A DNA stretch of 64,000 bases from DATFCK01 sp963728975 (GTDB taxonomy: Bacteria > Verrucomicrobiota > Verrucomicrobiia > Chthoniobacterales > UBA10450), in contig CAVSMF010000001.1 of assembly GCA_963728975.1 (NCBI GenBank), positions 1 to 64,000 of the forward strand, written 5' to 3'. Positions within the stretch are counted from its first letter, which is position 1. Each line of letters opens with the position of its first letter. The translations under genes were made by a program, and so were the position numbers. Of this stretch, positions 1 to 8,752 are shown one piece after another. The notes under the pieces are model-generated. The model worked only from the letters and a program-made list of their open reading frames with translations, had not been told where the DNA came from and did no database searches.

Positions 1-2985
1 TTACGGGGCCGACAACTGCAAGGTTTCAATCCGCGCGCCGCGCTTTCACGCGGCGCGACCCGATCGGACCGTTCGATTCCGCTCTTCACAAAGTTTCAAT
101 CCGCGCGCCGCGCTTTCACGCGGCGCGACTCTCAACATCTCCGAAGTGCAATACCGGAGACTGTTTCAATCCGCGCGCCGCGCTTTCACGCGGCGCGACA
201 TGGTGGTCGGTCCGCCTGGCTTCGTCGGAGGCGCGTTTCAATCCGCGCGCCGCGCTTTCACGCGGCGCGACCCCGTCCGGTCATGCATTTCTCGTGAGCA
301 TTGCATGTTTCAATCCGCGCGCCGCGCTTTCACGCGGCGCGACAATGGGCTGATAAGGCTCCGATTGTTCGGGTTAAGTTTCAATCCGCGCGCCGCGCTT
401 TCACGCGGCGCGACTTAATAACACGCGAGCGCAACGCGAAGCTTGTTAATGTTTCAATCCGCGCGCCGCGCTTTCACGCGGCGCGACTGTCGTAACTTCT
501 GCTACGTCGCAGAATCCCGCTGTTTCAATCCGCGCGCCGCGCTTTCACGCGGCGCGACCTCAATGAGAAATTACACGAACTGATCTTCACTTAGTTTCAA
601 TCCGCGCGCCGCGCTTTCACGCGGCGCGACCGATACCCTCGGGAACACAACATGCGCAGTCGCAGTTTCAATCCGCGCGCCGCGCTTTCACGCGGCGCGA
701 CCCGGATATGAGCGCGGCCACGGTCAAACGGTGGGGTTTCAATCCGCGCGCCGCGCTTTCACGCGGCGCGACCTGGATCCGCTCTACGACATCGTGGCCC
801 AGCTCAGTTTCAATCCGCGCGCCGCGCTTTCACGCGGCGCGACCTCGCGTCGATCTTTTTGCAGTCCACGCATTGCGGTTTCAATCCGCGCGCCGCGCTT
901 TCACGCGGCGCGACCCACCAATACCGCGAGTCCGCTCTCTTATATAAAGTTTCAATCCGCGCGCCGCGCTTTCACGCGGCGCGACTCGCAGTCATGCACG
1001 TTGTAACATTGGTACATCGAGTTTCAATCCGCGCGCCGCGCTTTCACGCGGCGCGACGAGTTTCGGATCTGGCTGAGCGCGCTCAAGGAACAGTTTCAAT
1101 CCGCGCGCCGCGCTTTCACGCGGCGCGACCCAGTATGAACAATCCACCGACCGGCATCATTCGGTTTCAATCCGCGCGCCGCGCTTTCACGCGGCGCGAC
1201 CTTCGTTCACGGTGCCTGGGCGGTGAGTCTATATTGTTTCAATCCGCGCGCCGCGCTTTCACGCGGCGCGACCGATACCAACTCGCGAATCAAGCCGGAG
1301 GCTTGACTCTGTTTCAATCCGCGCGCCGCGCTTTCACGCGGCGCGACCTCCGGACACGACAATCATCGACCCACAAAAGGTGTTTCAATCCGCGCGCCGC
1401 GCTTTCACGCGGCGCGACTTACGCTTACGAAACCGCCGACGCAGTCGAGGCATTGTTTCAATCCGCGCGCCGCGCTTTCACGCGGCGCGACCCATGAATG
1501 GAAAGCTGTTTATCGTCTGGCAAGCGGGTTTCAATCCGCGCGCCGCGCTTTCACGCGGCGCGACCCGCTGCTCGTATTCCGTGTGCACTCCAGATCGGTT
1601 TCAATCCGCGCGCCGCGCTTTCACGCGGCGCGACCCGGCTGTTCAGCTGATGAGCGATCGCTCCCGTGTTTCAATCCGCGCGCCGCGCTTTCACGCGGCG
1701 CGACTGGAAATATCCGGTGGCATTACCTGCTAAGGAATAGTTTCAATCCGCGCGCCGCGCTTTCACGCGGCGCGACGTGATTTGAACCGCTGTCGTAGAA
1801 TCACTCGGCGCGTTTCAATCCGCGCGCCGCGCTTTCACGCGGCGCGACCGCTTATGAAAACCGCCGACATGTGGAGGCGATGTTTCAATCCGCGCGCCGC
1901 GCTTTCACGCGGCGCGACATCGTGAATGGAACTTCGATCGTTACACGACCGGCGTTTCAATCCGCGCGCCGCGCTTTCACGCGGCGCGACTCGATCGACC
2001 AATTACAATCGCGGAAAACAGAGTTTCAATCCGCGCGCCGCGCTTTCACGCGGCGCGACATTTGCACTGTTAGATTCAATAGAAAGATCGAGCTGTTTCA
2101 ATCCGCGCGCCGCGCTTTCACGCGGCGCGACGCGCCTGGCGGATTACATCGAGCCATATGCCCAGGTTTCAATCCGCGCGCCGCGCTTTCACGCGGCGCG
2201 ACGAATGCAATCGTTATCGTGTAACTCGTAATTGGTGTTTCAATCCGCGCGCCGCGCTTTCACGCGGCGCGACAGAGCGTGCCGCGATCGCATCGCCGCA
2301 TTAAAGTTTCAATCCGCGCGCCGCGCTTTCACGCGGCGCGACCATTACCAGGAATTTTATTTCACCGAAGAACAGGTGGTTTCAATCCGCGCGCCGCGCT
2401 TTCACGCGGCGCGACAGGCAGGCACGCGATTCATGGCGCTGATTGATAATGTTTCAATCCGCGCGCCGCGCTTTCACGCGGCGCGACCCAGTTCGACCAT
2501 GCTGTCGGTGCGCTTGGCGTTGTTTCAATCCGCGCGCCGCGCTTTCACGCGGCGCGACCGTCGAGGTGATGCATTCATCGCAGCGTCAGATCGCGTTTCA
2601 ATCCGCGCGCCGCGCTTTCACGCGGCGCGACGACATCGAAGCTGATCACACCGGGCATAGCCGAGCTGTTTCAATCCGCGCGCCGCGCTTTCACGCGGCG
2701 CGACCTTGAGGGCTGCGAGGGGCACGCATATGGTGTTTCAATCCGCGCGCCGCGCTTTCACGCGGCGCGACCCGAACGATCAATCGTCTGTCGCCGGCCG
2801 GAAATCGTTTCAATCCGCGCGCCGCGCTTTCACGCGGCGCGACGCGACCGCGGATCGTCGAGGCGCCGTCGATTGAGTGTTTCAATCCGCGCGCCGCGCT
2901 TTCACGCGGCGCGACTCGATAGATTGCCGCTCGGTTAGGCTGCATAATGTTTCAATCCGCGCGCCGCGCTTTCACGCGGCGCGAC
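1..2985 (-). CRISPR. Type I-C CRISPR array, 42 repeats, open at the left edge
   Basis: A 37-nt repeat occurs 42 times, first at 23-59 and last at 2949-2985, with 41 complete spacers of 30-38 nt and part of another at 1-22. On the plus strand each repeat starts GTTTCAATCC and ends GCGCGAC; the minus-strand reading ends GGATTGAAAC, the classic I-C 3' end. On that strand CGCGCCGCG and CGCGGCGCG form a 9-bp all-GC stem around a TGAAAG loop. The stem is followed by 11 nt, the length of the I-C crRNA 5' handle left by Cas5c. All copies read identical by eye, including both ends of the visible array. The adjacent cas genes and the repeat orientation imply minus-strand transcription, with newest spacers near 2985. 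Long apparent open frames here (peptides such as FNPRAALSRGAT) are repeat translations, not genes. Confidence 0.98.
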
Positions 2986-3173
2986 TGCGGCGCAAGCTTG
3001 TACCTGCGCCGCAAGGGCTTACTAGCGCTTTATCGCGAAACTATCAATTTTCGCCGCACCCGGAGTTCTTAATATGTCAAAGAACGGCTGCTTCATCGCA
3101 TCAGGCGAGGATGTTATCGCGTCGCGCGAATGCTAAGCTCGCGTCCCGGCACTCCAGGTTCGCGGATTCACAA
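2986..3173 (-). promoter_or_regulatory. Putative CRISPR leader
   Basis: These 188 nt lie between the cas2 stop codon and the first intact repeat and hold no convincing gene. Their position upstream of the array on its inferred transcribed strand is where an I-C leader with promoter and integration signals is expected. No specific promoter or IHF-type site could be assigned by eye, so the call rests on position. Confidence 0.6.
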
Positions 3174-3464
3174 TCATAATATCAGAGGTTCTTCCAGGTC
3201 GATCGGTTTTGTAACGCCATGGTGCTCGACTTTGTCGGCCGCGATTTCATCTAGAAAGTAGAAGCGGAGCGAATCTTGCGCCGTATCGATTTCCTTGAGC
3301 AACCGATTGCGCAGCGCGGCCCATTCCGTCCGACCAACCTTACATTCGAACACGGACTTTTGTGCCCTCACCCCGTAATCTTTGCACGCTTGAGCGACCC
3401 GCCGCAGGCGCCGTTGGCCCGCTTTCTCCACCGTCGAAACGTCGTATGTGATAAGGACAAACAT
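3174..3464 (-). CDS. cas2: CRISPR-associated endoribonuclease/integrase subunit Cas2
   Basis: This is a 96-residue Cas2, the dimeric core that bridges two Cas1 dimers during spacer integration. It begins MFVLITYDVST, the family's first beta strand, with the conserved Asp at position 8. YGVRAQKSVFEC and a C-terminal FYFLDE segment also fit the family. The frame is open further upstream, but this ATG is chosen because the family fold starts here and because it leaves one base after the cas1 stop, implying coupled translation. The length matches I-C Cas2. It is the last cas gene before the leader. Confidence 0.96.
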   Translation of the reverse strand: MFVLITYDVSTVEKAGQRRLRRVAQACKDYGVRAQKSVFECKVGRTEWAALRNRLLKEIDTAQDSLRFYFLDEIAADKVEHHGVTKPIDLEEPLIL

Positions 3465-3465
3465 C

Positions 3466-4581
3466 TTACTTGGGAATGAATGGCGTGTAGCAGGGGATAT
3501 CACCACGCAAATGGCGCGCAAGAATGCGAGCTTGGACAAACGGCAGCTGACCAATGCGAAGCTGCTGCTCCAGCAAACCGTGAAAGAGCGTCTCCTTCTT
3601 GCGCTCTTGGTATGCTTGGATCACAAGTTTGCGTCCGGAATCGGTAAACTCGACCGCCCCGCCTTCCCGTTCGGAAAAATGCTGCGCTCCGATCTGTTGC
3701 CGGTTGACAAGTGTTATAGCGAGTCGATCTGCCAGCCAAGGCCGAAATTCTTCCAGAAGATCGAGCGCCAGGGATGGGCGATTTGGCCGATCCACGTGGA
3801 GGAAACCGACAAATGGGTCGAGACCGATCGCCGTCAGCGCGGCCACACAATCGTGCCGGACAAGCGCATAAAGAAACGACAGCAGGCAGTTGATGCGATC
3901 CCGCGGCGGACGCCGCGAACGATTTGTGTAAACAAATTCTTCCCGTTGCTGTTTCAACAACAGATTGAATCTCGAAAAATAATCTTCTGACGCTGCCCCT
4001 TCGACACCTCGAATGGGGTCGAGAGGATGACGGAAATTCGCCGCACCATCGATGTCAATCGGCGAACTGAGTAGGCGCAATTGACGGGCGAGCGCTTCCG
4101 CGGTGGATTCCAGGCGCTGCCGCTCGTCAGGCGATTCATTCTCGCGCGCCCCACGCAGCAAACTATTGCGGCTGTTTTGAATCTTTCCGGCCACGATCCG
4201 TTGCGCGATGGAAGCGCATCTTTCGACCGAGTCCGCCGCGCGAAATTGAGCGCGCCGAAGCATCACGCTGGTGTCAGCCACACCCGTCAACCGCGCCTGG
4301 AGATAACCAGCGTCGGTAAGGTAATTGACGGCAACTCCATTCTCCCAGCAAAGAGCCAGCGCGGGCGCAGTGATCGTGCTCTGCCCAAAAACGCAAACGG
4401 ACTCCAGATGGTGAATCGGGATGGAAAGCTTGCGTATCTCAGTTGCAGATTGGCGTGTCCGTTTCTCGTCGGGTAAGTCGGCCGGATAGATCGGCACCTC
4501 AAGCTGCAAAGTCAAATGATCCCGCGCGACGAAACTGCCCGGCGTAACAAGATAGAGCGTATTTTGGACAATGTCGCTCAT
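3466..4581 (-). CDS. cas1: CRISPR-associated integrase Cas1 (type I-C)
   Basis: This 371-residue Cas1 is the metal-dependent integrase that inserts prespacers at the leader end. The C-terminal catalytic domain carries RGVEGAASEDYF with candidate Glu194, then GFLHVDRPNRPS with His262 and LALDLLEEFR with Asp274; this spacing matches the E-H-D triad of known Cas1 proteins. The N-terminal part (about 1-110) is the usual beta-rich dimerisation domain. The start at MSDIVQNTLY is preferred over an upstream in-frame start that would overlap the neighbouring gene, since alignment to the family begins here. It is slightly longer than many I-C Cas1 proteins (~340 residues), mainly around residues 140-165. 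Confidence 0.97.
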   Translation of the reverse strand: MSDIVQNTLYLVTPGSFVARDHLTLQLEVPIYPADLPDEKRTRQSATEIRKLSIPIHHLESVCVFGQSTITAPALALCWENGVAVNYLTDAGYLQARLTGVADTSVMLRRAQFRAADSVERCASIAQRIVAGKIQNSRNSLLRGARENESPDERQRLESTAEALARQLRLLSSPIDIDGAANFRHPLDPIRGVEGAASEDYFSRFNLLLKQQREEFVYTNRSRRPPRDRINCLLSFLYALVRHDCVAALTAIGLDPFVGFLHVDRPNRPSLALDLLEEFRPWLADRLAITLVNRQQIGAQHFSEREGGAVEFTDSGRKLVIQAYQERKKETLFHGLLEQQLRIGQLPFVQARILARHLRGDIPCYTPFIPK

Positions 4582-4603
4582 CCGGAATCTTGCACTTGAA
4601 ATT

Positions 4604-5131
4604 TCACATTTGGCCGCGCCTCTTGGCCTCGATGCGCAGCGGATGATCTGGAGGAAGCCGCTGTAAAAGCCCTTTCTGGACATTAGCGGCGCGTTTCTTT
4701 TGATCGTCTTGGGACCTAGATTTCTCGGTCAAATGTCGCTGACCTTTGATCTCGGAATTTTGCAGCGAATCCGCCCAGCCGCGCAACTGGCGAGAACAAC
4801 TCTCGGCGATCGATTTCAAATCTGAGATCTGAGATTTCAAATCGGCGGGCCAATTAGCTTTCCTAGCGCGACGCTCTTTCAGGCACAGCATCGAGCGCAC
4901 CTCACCCGCTGAGCCGCGCGCGATGTAAATAAACGCGAGAAGCTCGTTGGTCGTCCCACGCTCGAATCCTTCGGCAATGTTATTGGAGACGGATAGCGCG
5001 GCGCGGTCCAGCTGGTCCCGAAAGCCGCGGCTGGCGCGAAAGGATTGGTTCTCCAGGAGGTCCTCGGCGGCTTCGTAAAGATCGGCCGCTTTCTGCCAAA
5101 CTGGCATGTCTTCAAAGCGTTGATAGGTCAT
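4604..5131 (-). CDS. Four-helix-bundle protein (23S rRNA IVP/S23 family) inside the cas operon
   Basis: A 175-residue protein of the 23S rRNA intervening-sequence/S23 four-helix-bundle family, recognised from FEDMPVWQKAADLY at the N-terminus and SNNIAEGFERGT at 49-60, the family hallmark. Family members are small, mostly of unknown role; the retroelement accessory protein Avd has the same fold. Residues 97-107 (DLKSQISDLKS) are encoded by an AT-rich repeat at 4812-4843 and fall between the third and fourth expected helices. A basic tail after ~125 (QKKRAANVQKG) is longer than usual. The gene is co-oriented with cas genes, 79 bp after cas4 and 22 bp before cas1, and is not part of the canonical I-C set. 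Whether it acts in adaptation or is a passenger cannot be told from sequence. Confidence 0.9.
   Translation of the reverse strand: MTYQRFEDMPVWQKAADLYEAAEDLLENQSFRASRGFRDQLDRAALSVSNNIAEGFERGTTNELLAFIYIARGSAGEVRSMLCLKERRARKANWPADLKSQISDLKSIAESCSRQLRGWADSLQNSEIKGQRHLTEKSRSQDDQKKRAANVQKGLLQRLPPDHPLRIEAKRRGQM
4812..4843. repeat. AT-rich GATTTCAAATC repeat inside the four-helix-bundle gene
   Basis: GATTTCAAATCTGAGATCT is followed at once by GAGATTTCAAATC. Similar AT-rich sequence lies just outside both ends of the gene, at 4595-4611 (CTTGAAATTTCACATTT) and 5198-5222 (GATTTAAGATTTCAAATTTC). It stands out against GC-rich surroundings and resembles dispersed intergenic repeats of planctomycete and verrucomicrobial genomes. 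Confidence 0.6.
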
Positions 5132-5210
5132 GTGGTGCGTGAGTTACCAGTGGTTGGATGAAAGTTGGTCGGCGAAGAGTGATTCATCCATGGATCGCAG
5201 ATTTAAGATT

Positions 5211-5837
5211 TCAAATTTCAAAGAGTTGGTGCGGAACGCGGGAAAGTGACGGTGATTGCGATGTCGCTTTCGGCAGACAGACTTCAAAGAGCGAACACTC
5301 TTCGCAGGCAGGTTTGAAAACCGCCGGCGGCACCCGATTGGTTTCGAGCAGGTCATGCAATTCCCCAATCGCTTTTTCAGTCAACGCCCGCAATTCGGGT
5401 GTCAATTTCACCTCACGGCGGCGCTTGCTGGCGGCGTGAAAAACCGCGCCGCGCTCGATGTCGATCCCAAACATTTCCTCGAGGCACAACGCCTGAGCGC
5501 AGACTTGTGCATCGTCGTTTTCGAACCGGCGGCGTTTCCCTTTCTTGTATTCAACCGGGCAGAGCGATTTCGGCTTCTGCGATTCGGGATCGACAATCGC
5601 TTCCACAATGTCGCACTTGCCCGAGAGTCCGAGCCGCTCTGACCAAACGGGCAAGGAACGCCAGAGCAGTACGCCCTTGGCAACTTCGTAACCAGACAAA
5701 TCCGCGTGCTCATGCGCGAGTTGACCAAGAATGGTATGGACGTTTTCCTCGAAGATGCCCTCGATATGGATAAGCGCAGCGCGCCGAGGGCAGTAGAGGT
5801 AATGGTTCAGGGCGGAGAGCGGAATCGATTCGGTCAT
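5211..5837 (-). CDS. cas4: CRISPR-associated exonuclease Cas4 (RecB-like)
   Basis: This 208-residue Cas4 trims prespacers and helps select PAM-proximal ends for Cas1-Cas2. Four cysteines suited to the 4Fe-4S cluster are visible: Cys16 in LYCPRR and Cys178, Cys181 and Cys187 in CEECSLFEVC. The RecB-type nuclease core shows GKCDIVEA with Asp76 and PVEYKKG with Glu96 and Lys98. The ATG overlaps the cas7 stop as ATGA, indicating translational coupling. The last codons and the stop run into an AT-rich repeat (5198-5222), suggesting that later insertion of sequence shaped the 3' end. Confidence 0.96.
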   Translation of the reverse strand: MTESIPLSALNHYLYCPRRAALIHIEGIFEENVHTILGQLAHEHADLSGYEVAKGVLLWRSLPVWSERLGLSGKCDIVEAIVDPESQKPKSLCPVEYKKGKRRRFENDDAQVCAQALCLEEMFGIDIERGAVFHAASKRRREVKLTPELRALTEKAIGELHDLLETNRVPPAVFKPACEECSLFEVCLPKATSQSPSLSRVPHQLFEI

Positions 5838-6818
5838 GCGCCGCGCGGTCCGATTGAACGCCCTTCGTGTCGGAGATGTAGGATAATGCCGAACGGGAGG
5901 TTCTGATCAGTCCAATCGCAGAACTTTTCGGACTGGTAGTCAGCGAATGATTCAGGAAACGATTTGCCGTCGCGCAGTTTCACGTTGTTCGTGATGCCCT
6001 CAAACAGCTTATGAGCGTGAGCGCAACCGAGTCGGGCTTCGCGTTTATTTTGCTCGGCATTATTAGGGTGCTGCGTTCCGACATGCTCAAAGTCGAACAA
6101 ACCGCGCACAACCATTTCCCCACGCGCGGCGGACCGGTCGTGCTCAAACATGTGTAGCAATGCATCGAATAGAAGATGCAGATCCTCATTTGTGAAGCCA
6201 GTTCGTTCAGCGAACGCCGGCGACACATAGCCTTTGGCCGCGTAAAGGGCGTACGGCACGACTGTACTTGTTGCCCATAGTTCGTTCCTTTTTCGCATCT
6301 TCTTCCTTGGTGACTGCGCAACGCGTAATGGTGACTTCCAGTGGCGTAATGGGATGGAAAGACTGACCGAATGTGAACTGCACAGGGCCGCGCACTTGGC
6401 CGAACGCAGATCCCTTGAGGACATCCTCGCCAGTGGAAAGGACGCCGCCAAAAGTGCGGACATCGTAGAATTCGCGGCACAGCCAGTTCTTGGCGGCTTC
6501 TGCCTTCTTCGCGTCGGACGCGTCTTGAGGTAGGGCAGCTACGGCGGCTTTGATACCGCGCTTCTGCTCGGTTTCGATCACCGCTCCTTGTTTGATGAGG
6601 ATGTTGAACCCATTATCCTCGCCTTTCCGAGAAGGCGGGAATAACTCAACAAAATTGCGAACCTTCCGCTTGAGACAAACGTCGGAGACGATGCCGCGGT
6701 TGGTGTTAGGATCCAGACGTGGGAGGTTGCCCGCGTCAGGATCGCCGTTGGGGTTTCCATTGCTGACTTCAAATAGGAGGAGGAAGTCATGACGGCTGGT
6801 AATTATTTCATTATTCAT
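5834..6818 (-). CDS. cas7: Cascade backbone protein Cas7c (Csd2), broken by a 1-base frameshift
   Basis: Cas7 coats the crRNA in the I-C Cascade complex. The first frame (6818 down to about 6264) starts MNNEIITSRHDFLLLFEVSNG with NPNGDPD and runs to ERTMGNKY. The rest of the family sequence resumes in another frame from about 6262 as VVPYALYAAKGYVSPAF, with FEHDRSAARGEM, AHKLFEGI and the end to 5834. Removing one base near 6261-6264 gives MGNKYVVPYALY, which fits the family's MGRKHTVPYALY-like motif, so a single-base insertion is the simplest explanation. Without it the product would be 327 residues. There is no homopolymer at the site. AAAGGA precedes the ATG. It could be a real lesion or a base-calling error; both halves look well conserved. 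Confidence 0.93.
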
Positions 6819-6834
6819 GGGTGATTTCCTTTGT

Positions 6835-8751
6835 TTACGGAGTGCTTAATTGATTTGTAGATTCAGGGTTGTTTGCGTTGCGTTTGGCCTGGCGGGCGGC
6901 GGCGCCCGCCGCCACCTGCTGATAAAAGCCGAGGGCAAATCGACCTTGGCCCTGGAGGTCGAGCGTCCGGGGAAATTCCGGAGGTAATTTTTTCTTGCGC
7001 ATCTCATCCGTTTGTCCAAAGCGGGCGCAGATCCCAGCGATCTTTTTTTCGATCGCGGCGGCAGCAGCTTTTCCTTTATCACCCAGACGCGTCAATTTTT
7101 TCAAGTGATGAAAATGCAATCGCCACAAGATTCCAAAGGCACTCATTGGAGCAGTCGAGGCGGCGGCAAAGTATCGCTCGATTATGGTGGCGCCTTCGAG
7201 CTTCCACTCGTGGGCGCGTTGCTGAAGGTCATCAAAGATGGCGAGCAGGCGCCCACAGTTATACGCTGCGTCATCGGTGTCCGCTATAAGTACAGGTGTT
7301 ATTTCCATCGTGTTATCCTTTCGGTTGCGCTTAAGGATGAGTTTGAGCAGCGCAAATCGGCTCTCGTCATAAACGAACTGATAATTTTCATCGCGAACGA
7401 GTTTGGAGTGGAATTGGTGGAGAATGGGTTTGATCAAAGAAATTGACGGCGCAGCCCCCTCCAGGGCCGCGCGGTAAAGCTGGGCCGGAACACCCGGAGG
7501 GAGGTCCTTGGCCTCGCGCACGGTGGCACAAGCGAGCCAATAAACCGAGAGCGGATTAAACTCGGTGGTTTTACCCAATGTCTTCGGCTTCTTGAGAGCT
7601 TTTGGCTTAGGCCTTGTCGGAACGAAAAGCTCTAAATCGGCGAACCAGTCGTGGAAATTCTCGATGGCCTTATCCAGCGGCTGTTGGAGCCAATGACGAA
7701 CAGCGATTCGACCAGAGTTGCCAGCCAATGTAACTGCAAAAAACTGGTCCTTTTTCGCCAAGTCTCGCGCAATTCCAGTCCACGGTGACGCCATGAATTT
7801 CTTGACTTCGTCTTGCTGCGGTTGGTTTAGGAGCCGGGCGAAAAGACTCGCGGCTTGCACCTGATCCTTCGTCCAAAAACACAACTTTGTTTTCTCAATG
7901 CGGATGTGGTGATCCGTGTCATCAACAAGAAATTGCAGCGCCTTGCTGTAGGCTCGCGTCGCCGAAACGGAACATGGCGCGTTGTTACTTTGTACTTTTC
8001 CGTAAGATGAAAACGCCGCGGCCGATTTCTCAAAAGAAACGATCGTGCCATCGATACCAACACCAGGAATGTTTCTGATTCGCGGAGTGTGTGTGCGTGC
8101 AATCGGCACGTTGTTTTCGCCGGTGATCAGACACAGCCCGGTGTCCGATTCCTGCTCCTGCTCCGCGATGCTTTTTGAGAAAACGTCACGCCAGTATGGT
8201 TTGACCCGTTGCTCATCTTCAAACAGCAGATCGTTACCGACTTTGAAGGTAAACGCGCCGCCTCCAACCTGGGTCTCACTGCCGCCGGCAGTGCGAACTC
8301 TCCATTTACCGCCTTCCTCCAGGAGGAACTCTGGCGCGCTTCCCCGGCTCGACGCGGCGAAGGGTTGCGGTTTGAATTTTAGCACGGCCGAGAGGCCGGG
8401 ATGGCTTGTGGCGTTGGATGCCTGTTCTATCTGCGACCAGAAATCTTCAAACTTCGCTCGCAGCATGTTGGGGTCTTTTGGCTTCGTCGGATCGGGGCTA
8501 AGACCGAAAACCGAATCGATGCCATCGACAAGAAATTCCGCGGTCTTGCCCTTTTTTACTCGTGCGGTTTTTGGAACGGATGAGAACTCTTTGCCCCGCT
8601 TGCCATCGGCCGAAGTGTCTTGAATTCCCAAGAAACGTCCATCAGGGCTGAGAGTGATGAGAAAGCGTACGGCGCGGGGTTCAAAGGCATCATCGGCCAG
8701 GATTCTTCGCTTGGGCGAGTGGGCGAGGTCGTAAAGAGCTTTTAGCAGCAT
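6835..8751 (-). CDS. cas8c: Cascade large subunit Cas8c (Csd1)
   Basis: A 638-residue protein of the Csd1/Cas8c family, the large I-C effector subunit that recognises the PAM and starts R-loop formation. The N-terminus MLLKALYDLAHS and the segment CLITGENNVPIARTHTPRI, with FSSYGKVQSNNAPCS nearby, are typical of Csd1. The C-terminal part forms the helical domain; I-C systems can also make a separate small subunit (Cas11c) from an internal start here, but no such start was pinned down. It lies between cas5 (1-bp gap) and cas7 (16-bp gap). Length is in the family's upper range. Confidence 0.96.
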   Translation of the reverse strand: MLLKALYDLAHSPKRRILADDAFEPRAVRFLITLSPDGRFLGIQDTSADGKRGKEFSSVPKTARVKKGKTAEFLVDGIDSVFGLSPDPTKPKDPNMLRAKFEDFWSQIEQASNATSHPGLSAVLKFKPQPFAASSRGSAPEFLLEEGGKWRVRTAGGSETQVGGGAFTFKVGNDLLFEDEQRVKPYWRDVFSKSIAEQEQESDTGLCLITGENNVPIARTHTPRIRNIPGVGIDGTIVSFEKSAAAFSSYGKVQSNNAPCSVSATRAYSKALQFLVDDTDHHIRIEKTKLCFWTKDQVQAASLFARLLNQPQQDEVKKFMASPWTGIARDLAKKDQFFAVTLAGNSGRIAVRHWLQQPLDKAIENFHDWFADLELFVPTRPKPKALKKPKTLGKTTEFNPLSVYWLACATVREAKDLPPGVPAQLYRAALEGAAPSISLIKPILHQFHSKLVRDENYQFVYDESRFALLKLILKRNRKDNTMEITPVLIADTDDAAYNCGRLLAIFDDLQQRAHEWKLEGATIIERYFAAASTAPMSAFGILWRLHFHHLKKLTRLGDKGKAAAAAIEKKIAGICARFGQTDEMRKKKLPPEFPRTLDLQGQGRFALGFYQQVAAGAAARQAKRNANNPESTNQLSTP

Positions 8752-8752
8752 T

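Noticed and set aside
146..2945. Many open frames across the CRISPR array (peptides with FQSARRAFTRRD or VSIRAPRFHAAR)
   Set aside because: They are translations of the 37-nt repeat in different frames; no start signals or protein-like spacers.
1..2985. Self-targeting spacers against this window
   Set aside because: No spacer was seen to match the rest of the 64 kb by eye; a computed search of the full genome would be needed to exclude it.
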